From positions 1,736,001-1,800,000 of the forward strand of contig JAWQEG010001325.1 of the NCBI GenBank assembly GCA_033782935.1: a stretch of DNA of 64,000 nt, written 5' to 3'. Below are positions 43,057 through 54,511 of this stretch, in pieces. The notes beneath the pieces were generated by a model. The model searched no databases and was not told the origin of the DNA. It saw nothing but the letters and a program-made list of their open reading frames with translations. Origin of the DNA: Petrolisthes cinctipes (lineage: Eukaryota > Arthropoda > Malacostraca > Decapoda > Porcellanidae). Position 1 is the first letter of the stretch, and every line of letters starts with the position of its first letter. A program made the translations under genes and the position numbers.

Positions 43057-45087
43057 ACGATGGGTAGCACTGAGGTTCTTACAGTACTCAGAATGCTTCA
43101 TTTCCTCTGGAAATACTAGTCACTAACTCACTATACGCAGTCGCACCTCGTGTACCCCTCTACGGTCTACCACTACTGTCTACCAGCATGGCGGATGTTT
43201 ACATCGTGACGTCACGCCGATCAGCTGAGTGAGAACCCCCTATTAGGCCTCAAACTGCGGCTGCGGCTTTCTTAGCTGCATTCATTCTTGGCGGGTGCGT
43301 CCGCAGAGTGTTTGGGCCGCAAATAGGACGAAAAAGCCGCAAAACTGCAACACTGGTCGTCATCTAGTGGAGCAGAAGAGAAGCTACGGTAACAACATCA
43401 CCACGAAGCTCCAGTGTCTCATTTGGTGCGACACCCAATAATCTCGGGGCCTCGCAAGAGTCACGGGCTACTGACAGCCTACACTCCCGAGGTTGATGTA
43501 TAAAAAAAAAAAAAAAAAAAAAGAATGGGCAGGCTAGGACATGTAGGGACTTCTGATCTTACGTGCTCACTTCCCAGTTAATACAATTATTAAAAACGAT
43601 ATGTGGTGGCGCTAACACTGTAAGATGGGTGGCGAAGTAAACAAAAGGGAAAGATATGTACTTTAATAAACATTGACATCATAATAACATTGACATAAAT
43701 AACTCATAAGCGATTATCATTGAATAAATTACAGCTATAGTACTACACAAGGACACTCTTTTAGACCTCAACCATAGCAGTACAGAAGGACAATCTTGTA
43801 GACCTCGGCTATAGCAGTACACAAGGACAATCTTGTAGACCTCGGCTATAGCAGTACACAAGGACAATCTTGTAGACCTCGGCTATAGCAGTACACAAGG
43901 ACAATCTTGTAGACCTCGGCTATAGCAGTAGACCGGTCCCCCTTCACAACTGCCACCATAGGACATGACCCGCGCCCTTCTCTGCTGGCCCAGTCTGTCC
44001 ACTATGTTCTCATCCTGTGGTTATCGTAAATTGTACTATCTCCTCTTTCACCATTTACTGGCCTTTATACACCAACTCATAAACCGTAAATTAAATATAG
44101 CCACCTAAACACCATAATCACCCCACTTGTAGGGTAACACTAAACACATAAATATACATACCCCTTAATATAAATTACCACAAAATAATACATAAACCCC
44201 TTAATAATTATAACCACAAAACATAAATCTTGATATCGCATTTTACACAAATACACAATATAGAAAATGCACAAATACACAACACCATCTATGACATACA
44301 CATACCTTAACTTTAGGACCCCAACACACACTGTACACAAGGCACCCAAATTAACTCTCTGGCAGCCGGAGTGGGACTGCCTGAAACCCTCATTTATACT
44401 CCCAAGAAACCTCTGCCCCTTCCCCGTACTGCACTCCACCGACAACTGAATCCCCCCATATGAACGAGCTACCTGCCCATTCACCCTAGATGAACCTTTT
44501 AAACCAGCCATGTTAATCCTGCCGTGACAGTACAATTGTGCAAAACCCTTCCAATCTGCCTTAACCAAATGCCAGCTGGGTAGTTGACTTTGAGGCCTAC
44601 ACTCAGCGGACAGACGAATTTGAAACTTGTCATTTCCAAACAGGCTGTGTACCAGTTCGTAATTTATTAAAAGACGTGTATGTGTGTGAGTAGCAGTTGA
44701 TCTGAGCCACGGTAACGGGCTTGATGAAGCCCGTGAAGATGTTCAGTGTCAGAAAAAAAAAATAAAGCATCCACAGATCATAAAATTATGGCAGTAAAAA
44801 CACCGGTCTGGTTAGGGAAGTAAGTCACCTCCTCAACGTTTAATATACTTATTACCTCAGCCTTTACCAGAGAAGCCAACATAGTACCTCGAGTGTTAAC
44901 TGTGCACCCCAAAGTGGATGGTGTCCATTCATGTCACACATTAACAGAAATGGGGACGACTAAGTGCAAACTAAATTGTTATAGTCTTGCTCCCTTAAAT
45001 TTACGGCCGTGGTGTGTCCCGCTATTCTATACGGTGTCGCCACGTTTCCCCAACTTACAATGTGAAACGAAAGCTATTTATCTAGTA
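43057..45087. other. Long non-coding stretch
   Basis: 43057-43500 is comparatively GC-rich. An A-run lies at 43501-43522 and a minisatellite at 43733-43930. A minus-strand frame of 142 codons at 44140-44568 has no recognised domain. At 44715-44762 a small hairpin CGGGCTTGATGAAGCCCG is followed by poly(A) and AATAAA. Nothing else is recognised. Confidence 0.5.
43733..43930. repeat. Minisatellite, 37-38-bp period, about 5 units
   Basis: Units of ACAAGGACAATCTTGTAGAC plus CTCGGCTATAGCAGTAC. The last units are almost identical. Confidence 0.95.
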
Positions 45088-45152
45088 CAGTCGCGAACCA
45101 AAGTTTCGTTACCCCCTTGGCTGACAGGAAGGCGAAGACAATGTTAAAGATA

Positions 45153-45299
45153 TGCTGAACGATCGGACAAACTGGTGTATCATGTTGGTAACGAAACAGT
45201 GTGAGGTTCATTTTCACAAACCACAAACCGAAAGTCATGGAAAATGAACCTCACCCTGTCTCGTTACCAATCTGATACACCAGTTTGTCTGATCATTCA
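45153..45299. repeat. Hairpin, about 62-bp arms
   Basis: The left arm TGCTGAACGATCGGACAAAC... pairs with GTTTGTCTGATCATTCAG at the right. The loop is about 22 bp. It lies inside the mariner-type TIR element and borders the (TA)n tract. Confidence 0.85.
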
Positions 45300-45419
<120 letters not shown>

Positions 45420-45591
45420 GCCGTAGCGTCAGTCAATAGGCAGACAACAGTACACAAGGGTAGGCGGGACTCATGAGAACCCAATGACCACACACACACA
45501 CACAAGCACACACACATGCGCACACGCACACACATCACGAAAACATAACAGAATGAAGCACAAGTATACAGACAAATATTTACATCATGAC

Positions 45592-48500
45592 CTACTTAAA
45601 TCCACCAAAACGAGGGTGGCGCACCAGAAGTTCCTCCAGAACCTGATTGTTCAGCAGGTGTCGACAAACCACATCAAGTGGCAGGCCCTGGGGCAGCAAG
45701 TGTCGGACAGTGGGGCAGGCTAGGCAATAGTGCTCTATAGTGTTAGCACGAGGCGCTCGACACAAGCGACACTCAGTGAAGGGAGGCTTACCCTGCATCC
45801 CAGCAACCTGCCACGGTGGCCGGTAGCCAAGCCTCAAACGAGCAGAGACTACATTGTGCCTCCGAACCATGAGGCCTCGACGACTGTAGGAATATTTGTG
45901 ACGGCATACAGACTTGTAATGGGTGATGGAGATGCTGCATCCCTGCGTCGCCGTACAAGGAGGAGAGCGGCGGAGCGGACTTTAGAGAAGTAACATGTCA
46001 GGGAGAGAGGACGTCCAGCACCACGAGGAGGCAGATGGCAGGCTTCCTTTGCGAGTCTGTCAACTGTACCATTGTGACGTAAAGCTACATGGGATGGCAC
46101 CCATAAAAATTTGACAGTCAATTTACGATGACGCAATAAGGCCAAAAACGATAAAATCTGCTGAATAACAGTACAGTGTGTGGGCTGAACACTAGAGAGG
46201 GAATGAAAGGCAGGTTTGGAATCACAAAAAATGGCAGCATTCACTCCACGTTGACAAACAACACTAACAGCATCCAGAATGGCATACAGTTCACACACTG
46301 TTGAGCTAGAGTGGTTACAGAGACGACGGCCAACCCAGCCCCCTGGAGGTGACTCCAGGTCAGGCGAGAAAACAGCACAACCTGCTGCACCATCCACCTG
46401 CAATGAGCCATCAGTGTAGAGGCAGTATGGATCTGTGATGGAGGAAGTCACTGTTTCTATGTGTTCCAGAGCCAACTGCCACTGTAGAGAAGGCAGCTCC
46501 GACTTGGAAGTAGGTGTAAAGCTCACATCAGGTGTTGGTAGCATCCATGGAGGGGGCCCTGGGGGGACGTCTGCAACCATTATATCTATATTAAGACCAC
46601 GGAGCACAGAGGAAACAGACCTTATAAGAGTACGTCCAGCAGGCAGTATGGGAGGGACCGGGTAGTTTGGTCTAAGAGAAGTCCTGACTAACTGAGAGTA
46701 ATGGGGTGAAAGATGTGGGAAATGGAGGCACTTGACAGTGAAGCAAGTAACATTACAATAAATTCTCTCGATTAATGGGGGAAGACGCAACTCACGCTGC
46801 ATGTTCACTATCCTGGTCGACATTGGACAGCCGAGAATTATTCTCATTGCTCTATTCTGAAATTTTTCTAAAGTTTCCAGAGTAGCCCTAGGAAGTTGAA
46901 TCAAAGCAGGGGAAAGGTAATCAACAACTGAACGGATAAAAGCAATATAGATGGTCCTGGCTACTGGGATGGAGATGCCCGAGGAGTTGTTAGATAGCCA
47001 TTGAAGTGGTGTAAGTCGGCGCTGGAGACGACCCAATAAGTCCTGGGCAATGGGATGGTCTTGAGGTCTGGCAGGGACAATCGGCCAAATATTGACTGGC
47101 GCACCCAGGTAGCAGTACTGGGAACACATGGGAATGACAGTCCCTCCAATGGTGAACACTGGCTGAGCTTGAGGAAGTCGGCAGGTGAATATTCTGCTCT
47201 TATCTGGGGAGACAATAATGCCACAGTGAGAGGAGACCACAGAGAAGGAGTCAAGAAACCGCTGGAGATCCCTTGGTGAGGTAGAATGAACACAGATATC
47301 ATCAGCATAGCATGTAATTGTAGTTCTAGGAATATCAGGGAGAGAAGTGAGCAACCGTTGCATCAGAATATTAAATAATAATGGGCTGAGAACACCACCT
47401 TGAGGCGTACCAAGATGAAAACTGCGCAAAGGACTGAGTGCACCACTGAAAAACACACGGGAGGTCCTGTTACTCAGGTAGCCCCGAATCCACCATAGTA
47501 GATTACCCTTTATCCCAAAATCAACCTGTTGATCCAAAATGACATCTCTATTAGCAACATCGAAGGCACTTCGAAGGTCAGTGAAGGCCACCACACTGTC
47601 CCTGGAAAGGCGAGAGTACAGGTCGACTAGGCAGTGATGTGTACTCCGCTGGGGAAGGAAACCAAACAGCCATGGAGAAAGGCGATCCTGCAGTCTGTAC
47701 ATGAGACAATTGAGTAAGATTCTCTCCATAACCTTACACAAACAGGATGTAAGGGAAATAGGCCTGAACTTCGCAGTGCCGGGCTTAGGGATGGGTATTA
47801 TTGTGCTGCTGGTCCAGGCTCGTGGTACACAACCATCACGAAGAAAAAGATTGTACAGTCGAAGTAGAGGGTTCCCAGGAACTTGTTGAAGTAGGCGCAG
47901 CACAGCATAAGTAATACCATCATCACCAGGGGAAGAAGCTCTACCCCGTGAGAGAGCACGGTGCAACTCCTCCTCAGTTATCTCCTCTGCATCATCGTCA
48001 TCATCTTGTAACAGAGCAGACATTAGACGTAGCTGATGGACAGCAGCACGGGAAGCGAGTGCATCTTGTATGTGGACGGGTAGACTGGCTGGGGTAGATT
48101 GTTCTGACCAGGCATCGACAAGTTGTTTGGCATAGTCGGCAGGAGTGTGATGATGAGCAGTGGCCGGTGTCTTTTTAACAACCCGACGGATGAGGTGCCA
48201 CATAGAAGCCACACTTGTTTGCTGGTTGATGCTGTCCGTGAACCGCTGCCAAGACACAGTGTGAGCACAATTTTGCAGGCAACTAAAGCGTCCCTAGACA
48301 TCTGGTAACGATGGAGTAGGTCAGGGGTTGGGTTGGCTTGAAACAATAGGCCATCACGTTCAGCCTCCTCCTTTGCCTCCTGTATACGTGCATCCAGCGT
48401 CCAGGAGTGGGCAGTATGGCGATGCTGAGGTGTGGCCGGGAGACGTATAGCTTATAAAAGTCATGAGTAGCAGATACAAGATCAGAGTACAACTGTTCAG

Positions 48501-49275
48501 CTGATGATATGTCAAATGTAGGGAATACATGGGCCATGAATAAGATGTAAGTCGGGCAATATTTAGGGGGCACAGCAATAGGCAAACGAGTGGCTGAAGC
48601 ACCTGACCCAGCAGTTAGAGAATAATGAAACCGAAGAGCAATGTGATCAGAGAATAAGTCTGGCACGGAGGAGCACTGAACCTGAGATGCTATCAGGCCA
48701 GACGAGAGGATGTAATCCAGAGTACCTCCCCGGCAATGAGTGGCACCGCCAGTGTCCCAGTGTGTCAGATGATGCTTGCGGATGTATGAAAGGAGACGAA
48801 CACCATTACGATTAATAGAGCCAGTACCATCACCCAAATCAGAATGCCGAGCATTAAAATCTCCCATATACACCATACCACGCACTGTTGGAGAAGGAAG
48901 AGCCTCAAGAGTGAGTCTAGCTGGGGCAGAATAGACATTACATAGTTGGAGTACTCCATTCCCAGGTAGAACCTCAAATAGCTGAAAAGTCATGTCAGGA
49001 TCAGTGGAGGTACGGAGAAGGCGATGTGGCAAGGAGCTATGTATGTAAGTCAGGAGACCATTCCTTACCAGATGAACATATGGCACATAACCTGAGAGGG
49101 GAGGAGCTTGCCCAGCTGCGAGCGGCCGTCCTGGAAATGCTTCCTGGAGAAAAATAACACTGGGATGATGTCGAAAAACATAGGCCTTGAGTTGAGTGAG
49201 CTTAGCATAACTAGTGATACCACATACATTCCAGGAGATGACATCCAGCCGGCAATCACTAGTGAACTCTGTATT
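45592..49275 (-). pseudogene. LINE ORF2: AP endonuclease, reverse transcriptase, RNase H, CCHC
   Basis: Endonuclease (about 49270-48560): DVISWNVCGITSYA, VIFLQEAFPG, GMVYMGDFNARH, GTLDYILSSG and LFSDHIALRF. RT (48257 onward): IIPIPKPGTAKFRPISLTSC, AFTDLRSAFDVAN, GTPQGGVLSPLLFNIL and ITCYADDICV, the catalytic YADD. RNase H: CLYTDGSLQV, VCELYAILDA, IFCDSKPAFH and HNGTVDRLAKEA. The C-terminus has the CCHC motif CRLCRAPRANTIEHYCLAC. Frameshifts lie at about 48270-48390, between endonuclease and RT, and near 45860, before the CCHC part. The 802-codon RT-RNase H frame is otherwise intact. The protein nicks DNA and primes reverse transcription from the nick. Confidence 0.92.
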
Positions 49276-50730
49276 TGGAGGTAGAAGTCCGGTGAGTGGG
49301 GGCAGATGAGCGACCTGGAAAAGAAGATGGACCAGGAGAAGGGACTGACTTGAAAAGCTTTTCAAGGCGAGATGCAACAGTATCCATCTTTTCGGTAAGG
49401 GTAGTGACAGTTGAGATGATGGCCTGCTGAGCCTCGACCAAGGTGGAGAGTTTGGAGTCATTGGCAGCCTGAGCGGCTACCAGCCCATCAATCCTGGCTT
49501 CAAGGGCAGAAAAGCGGTTTTCGAGAGCCATACATCGTGCCATGAGGGTAGCAACAGACTTGCGGAGGGCCAGGTCTGGAGGTGAGGCAGGGCTGGTAGG
49601 TGAAGCAGACTGGGGAGGTAGTGGTGGTGGAGGCGGAGCAATAGTAGAGACATGAGCCTGGACCTTATGTCGAGTACGTCCATGCCACACGTTAACCCCT
49701 GGCTGAAGGCATCGTGGACACTTCCATCGAGACGTATCTTCAGGAGGTGAAGGCTCAGAGGTGGAGGCAGCTGGATGTGATGGTTCACCCCTGACAGGAT
49801 ACGTCTTGGAATCATGGTCGGCCGCACACCATGCACACTTCGGCCTGGCAGAACAGTACCGGGAGATATGCCCAACTCCCCAGCACCTGTAGCACCAACG
49901 CTGGTCATTATGAAGTTTCCTCACCTCACACGGTGGAAGACAAGGGAGGAAATCAAAGGAAATCTCATTTGGAGGTGGATCGGGTCGACTCCAGACAACA
50001 ACAATACGGCTAATGGGGGAACCATCTTGGAAAAAACGACGGAAAAGTACACACCAGGGTATCCTTTGGCAAGTTTCGGGTCAACATCAATAGGAAAACG
50101 GGTGAGGATGTAGCTGGGGAACTTACGAGGCCTCTCAGGTGAGTCTTCAAGAATGAGAGGCAGAGATAAAAATTCACCAGCCTTCACTCTATCAATGATG
50201 TCCTGACGCTTCCTAGAGATGTAGACAAACCGGGAGGTGACAGCAGCCATCTTGTCTTCAGCCAGTTCACGCTGCAACTGGAAGGCCCTGTTGACATCAG
50301 ACAACCAACACAGCTTTGTGTCCGTAGATGGGTTTCCAGAGAAGGAGAGTTTGACATAGGCATCTCTCGGGGCAAAAGCAGGAAGGTTGGACGAGGGCAA
50401 GGAGTTGGTATACAAAGAAGAAACACCAGGGTGAAGCAGAGAAGGTACGTCGTGCACAGCTGAAGCACCCTTGGCAGTCTTGGCAGCTGGAGGCAAACAG
50501 TCCACACCATCGGAATCCTGCGAGGAGTCGGACGAGGCATCAACAGGTCGCTTGGTAGAGGTTGAGGAGGTGGACGGCTGCAACTTGAGCTGCGGAGTGA
50601 CCGAGGAGAGGGGGGGAGGGTTGCGAGAAGGCAGCTCAGGCCAGTGATCCTCAATTGGAGACTCGTCTTCCTCCGACATTGCCAAGTCGGCCTCCAAGCA
50701 GGAATCCGCACTCTCCATCAGGCCAGGCAA
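49259..50730 (-). pseudogene. LINE ORF1 (gag-like), one frameshift
   Basis: The first part (50730-49921) starts MPGLMESADSCLEADL and has an acidic, disordered N-terminus, then a folded middle region. A shift at a T/A homopolymer near 50030 leads to the second part, which runs to 49259. There the zinc knuckle CYRCWGVGHISRYC is intact. The next one, CAWCAADHDSKTYP, has Tyr where the last Cys should be. A CPRC...H...H unit and a coiled-coil-like region (LENRFSALEARIDGLV) follow. ORF1 packages LINE RNA. The frameshift alone would separate the N-terminal part from the RNA-binding part. Confidence 0.88.
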
Positions 50731-51228
50731 GGCCTAGATGGAAAGCAAACAACAACACAAACAACTAAACACTCAATCAGCCAGGGACACACACACACAC
50801 ACCCACACACACACAGACAATCACAACAAAACTATACACAGAACCACAACAGACAAACAACACCAGCAACACCACAGAAACAACAACACACAAACAAGAA
50901 CTCACAAACAACACAAAAAACACAAACAAGAGCTCCAAAACAACACAAACGAGAATGCAGGCAGAGCGCCACGAGTACGCCCACACTCCACCTGTTCTGG
51001 AGCGAGACTGAGAATATATTTAACACTGTCTTCACTTTCCTGCCAGCCAAGGGGGTAGGGAAACTTTGGTTCGCGGCTGTACTGAACAAGGCATGACAAA
51101 TTCAATAAATTCAGATATATAAAACCTCTACTTGTGTATTTAGACGGATTAATCATCAGTAATCTTATTATGCATAAACCATTTATACAGTTACACAGAA
51201 ACATGGCATAAATATTGTACACTCGCGG

Positions 51229-51391
51229 TCAGAAGTTGTGTCCTGATCCCCTGGCAAAATGAATCGCAAACAGCCTAACTTTAAAGGTTCGAACAACGGT
51301 GCGTCTCCCTACAACACACAATTGTTCGAATCATCAAAGCTCGGCTAGTTGTGATTCATGGTGCCTAGAGATCAGGACACAACTTCTGGTG
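51229..51391. mobile_element. Small MITE-like inverted repeat
   Basis: CAGAAGTTGTGTCCTGATC at the left and its exact complement GATCAGGACACAACTTCTG at the right. Weaker pairing continues about 20 bases further. About 160 bp long. The target duplication is unclear. Confidence 0.75.
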
Positions 51392-51857
51392 TTTTAATGG
51401 TGTTTAGAATAGTTTTCGGGTGGGTAATAATATAATAGTTATAGATATAACATAATAAGCTTAAAAACGAAGAAAAAAGCGTAGCTTGTACAGGTGTTGC
51501 TACAATTGTAGAATAAAATGCTCACATTTACTGGCTTTTACCGTAATTTAAAGGGTGAGGAATAATCCCATTCAAAATCTGTAAGCTAATATGTAGAACA
51601 AAATAATAGTCATTTGCCAGAGTAAAAAAAAAAAAAAAAAATTCACTCGCGACCGGCAACACTTCCACTCCCAGTTGGTGGCCTTGGCAGGATAGCTTCC
51701 TGCTGGTGTCCTCTTTTCACTTTCTTTATGCCCTTTACACAGACAGGATGGCAAATCGCTCAACCCATTCCTCACATCTACACAGCCAGGCTAAGGAAAT
51801 TGTCTTCATATTAACAAATGAAAGAACAGTTATAAATAACTTATAAATGAAACAAAA

Positions 51858-51859
<2 letters not shown>

Positions 51860-51896
<37 letters not shown>
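51860..51896. repeat. (GA)n microsatellite
   Basis: Pure GA run. Confidence 0.95.
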
Positions 51897-51898
<2 letters not shown>

Positions 51899-52069
51899 GT
51901 ACTGAAAACGTAGCTGCACCACTGTTCAGAGGAGAAAGCCACACCACAGCCGTATATTTAGGTGAGCAAGACTGTAATATTTACTTTCTAAATCATGGCA
52001 CTTGGAGGGAGGTATAGAAAACATATTGTACAGATTACTGACAGCGATGGTAAATTTGAATAGCGACAG

Positions 52070-52690
52070 CATTTAATGGGATGTTAAGATGTAAAAATGT
52101 GAATGGAACATCTTGTCAGAGTAGGATAGCACTACCCCCACGGCATCCCTGATCGGAGAACAGATTATGAAGACCGGAAGGAGTAGAATCAGCGACCCTA
52201 GTCTCCTGCAGACAGACACACCCTGGCGGAAATTCCACCAGAAGCTGGCACAGTTCCTCCCAGTTGGCATGTAAACCACGACAATTCCATCGCATTGTAG
52301 ATGCCATAGTTTTATCATTTATGTCCTGCACCACCCTTTCTACCTTTAGGAATATTGACGGGTTTCTCTGTACCTAGTCGAGGATTAGAATTTGTTTCTG
52401 GTTTCTTAGTCACAGATTAGGGTAGAAAAGTTCTGGAAAGTTTTTCCTTTGGTTGTGCAGCATAAGAGGGTGGGGGATGCGGACCATGTGTTGCTCTATT
52501 CGTGCACCCAGCTTACCAGAATCTCTAGAGGGCCTTTTTTTTTTTTTTTTATGAGGAGTCGCATCGATTGCCCGTGCTTCACAATCATTTGGACTCTCAT
52601 GTTGGACAGTCAGTGCATCCTTATCCTCAGGCTGCCCTTGACCAAAAGCTGTGGTCTCAAATGCATTAACGTTTGTTGGCATGTCCTCAG
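52070..52690 (-). pseudogene. LINE fragment: ORF1 end and ORF2 endonuclease start
   Basis: The minus strand carries the end of an ORF1-like frame (52682-52410, with Lys-rich KKKKKRPSRD). It is then followed by RWNCRGLHANWEELCQLL, GCVCLQETRVA and QGCRGGSAILL, the first strands of the AP-type endonuclease. These correspond to the 2661-2450 part of the LINE at 231-3806. Both ends are truncated. Confidence 0.75.
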
Positions 52691-52709
52691 TTTACAGTTT
52701 ACAAAATTA

Positions 52710-53332
52710 CAGTTCTGAAGGCTTGAACTCTGGGCAGAAACTGGTAACTTACTTGTGTGTAATTTCTTGGAGTTGTAGTTGTAGTAGTTGTTGTTGTTGT
52801 ATTAGGTAACGTGGAAGACGGGGTCCCTGCTTTCTTAGGTAATTGACCTCACAAGTTTCTTAAGGCTTAATTTATTAATATATACTTATATCTATACAAG
52901 GAATTATAATGATGTGCCTTGTCTTATTTATATGGTCTCTCTTTGTGGAGACAAGTGTATAGCCCTGGGAGTCAATGTTAAGTATCCTACCTATTAGTTA
53001 AACTTCACTGCTAATATACATTCTCTACTGGAGTTGACAGCTGTGTCTGGATACAATATTAACAACTTGATGGTTATGATTTTACTGTGGGTTACCTGTG
53101 GTCATGTGGTAGGATGAATCACGTGGACTATGGTCACGAGGTTTTGAGTCATGCCTGAAAGGACCCTTGCTTCTATCTCCAGGTACCTCTACTGATAAAT
53201 AGTTCGTGATACCTGGTTATTTTACTGTCTATCTCTTGTCTATTTATTTAATGCCGGTTCTGGACAGGTAGTCTGTTTTCTGACCCTAGCTAATCTTACC
53301 TTCTACCTGCCTTGCCTCATGGAGCCGTACAA
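52710..53332 (-). repeat. 3' LTR of Gypsy-2
   Basis: Direct repeat of 62282-62900, starting CAGTTCTGAAGGCTTGAACT and ending GGAGCCGTACAA. Confidence 0.9.
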
Positions 53333-53631
53333 TCGCTCAGTCCCGCTACCCCAATCTATCCCAGATTAGAACTTTATTGTGGGAACAAATTTTACAATAC
53401 TTGGTATATCCAAGGATGATTCATCCAGAGGAAAGGGACAGAGGAGCTAGGGAATTAACAATGAATACTTAAATATTAACACAAAATATACATCAAAGAC
53501 ATAGGCACACCATATGCTTAAAATTAACATTACCGGTAATACATGAATATAAATACATTGGTACATAAAGATATCATCTTAAAATTAATGTGTTTAGCTA
53601 GGTGCATGTTATTGTGTGTATATAAGCTAAC

Positions 53632-53860
53632 CTATGCTAAAGATTCACATATTAATGAGGGGGGAACCGTGTTGCTATGTTGAGGCTGTGGAATAACAGT
53701 CTTATTCTTTTCAATACAAGATAATTCAGTATACGTCGATAGTTCTTTCTTATACAAATACAAAAATAGTATTTTAGACTGTCTTATACAATACATAAAT
53801 ATTATAGTACATGCCAGAAAGATAAGACATGGGATAATAAACATTGGTACCAAGTTTTAT
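53632..53860 (-). pseudogene. env: Gypsy-2 env C-terminus (membrane anchor and tail)
   Basis: A 73-codon frame with a strong hydrophobic segment FIIPCLIFLACTIIFMYC followed by a basic tail. It matches in layout the membrane segment and tail of the Gypsy-1 env. It lies between the 3' LTR and the nested insertions, as expected for the end of env. The ectodomain between here and 56594 is too decayed to read. Confidence 0.55.
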
Positions 53861-54240
53861 TTTGATCAATATATGGTGGAATCAATTGATATAATAAGGA
53901 TGTTTGAATCCTAGTCTCATTGAGTAACATAATAGTTTCATTTTTCCTGAAACAACTGATAATTAGGAGATGTTAAACAAGTCGATATAAATTAAATATG
54001 TTGAAAGGTGTAAGAGAGTGTGTTATGTTTTCAAGCAAATTTATGTTTATGAGGCAAGATAACGATTCCCTTGGATCGTATTTCCTATGAGTCTGCTTCT
54101 TTATAGTAGCCTTGAACCATACCATGTGTAGTGTGATTATGGTAAATTAATGTTAATTGTGTATCAGCAGGTAAGTATAGATAGTGGAAATTAAAATTGA
54201 TGATGAAAGAGACTTTTGATTAGTAATAGATATGAATGTA

Positions 54241-54493
54241 CAGTTGGGGAACAAAGTATCTGGACACTGTTGGCGGCTTCTGGTAACAATGTCAGTAATA
54301 AAAACGTTAGTACTAGACAAAAATTATTCATTACTACATAAGGATAACTGATATTGGGTGACGTCGACCAATCACAGACAGTGAAATAAAAGTTATCCTT
54401 CATTTCATAAATAGTTTCTTTCATTTATGTGTTTACTTTTGGGGATGTTGCCAGAAGCCGCCAACAGTGTTCAGATACATTATTCCCCAACTG
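54241..54493. mobile_element. Tc1/mariner-type MITE
   Basis: Ends CAGTTGGGGAACAAAGTATC and, inward from the right, CAGTTGGGGAATAATGTATC. Similarity continues through GTTGGCGGCTTCTGG, about 43 bp in all. TA flanks at 54239-54240 and 54494-54495. 253 bp, no gene. Confidence 0.9.
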
Positions 54494-54511
54494 TACATAT
54501 ATATAGTGCTT

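Larger units (their letters stand above)
45420..51006 (-). mobile_element. Nearly full-length RNase H-bearing LINE
   Basis: Minus-strand order is a 5' UTR rich in (GT)n (51006-50731), ORF1 (50730-49259), ORF2 endonuclease, RT, RNase H and CCHC (about 49275-45592), then a 3' UTR down to the TA/TATG tract. About 5.6 kb, the size of a complete I/Jockey-group element. It is disabled by a small number of frameshifts rather than by large deletions. Confidence 0.88.

Noticed and set aside
43057..43400. GC-rich segment as a possible host promoter
   Set aside because: No downstream gene, TATA/Inr pair or exon could be supported.
43733..43930. Regular 37-bp repeats that could suggest a CRISPR array
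   Set aside because: Units are contiguous with no unique spacers, and the genome is eukaryotic. It is a minisatellite.
44140..44568. 142-codon minus-strand frame
   Set aside because: No recognisable domain, Tyr/Val-rich low-quality tail, no splice or start context. Not called a gene.
49477..49908. 143-codon frame overlapping LINE ORF1
   Set aside because: Different frame of the same region. The knuckle-bearing frame is the real one.
51280..51295. GGTTCGAAC, resembling a tRNA/SINE B box
   Set aside because: No A box at the proper distance and no cloverleaf could be folded by eye.
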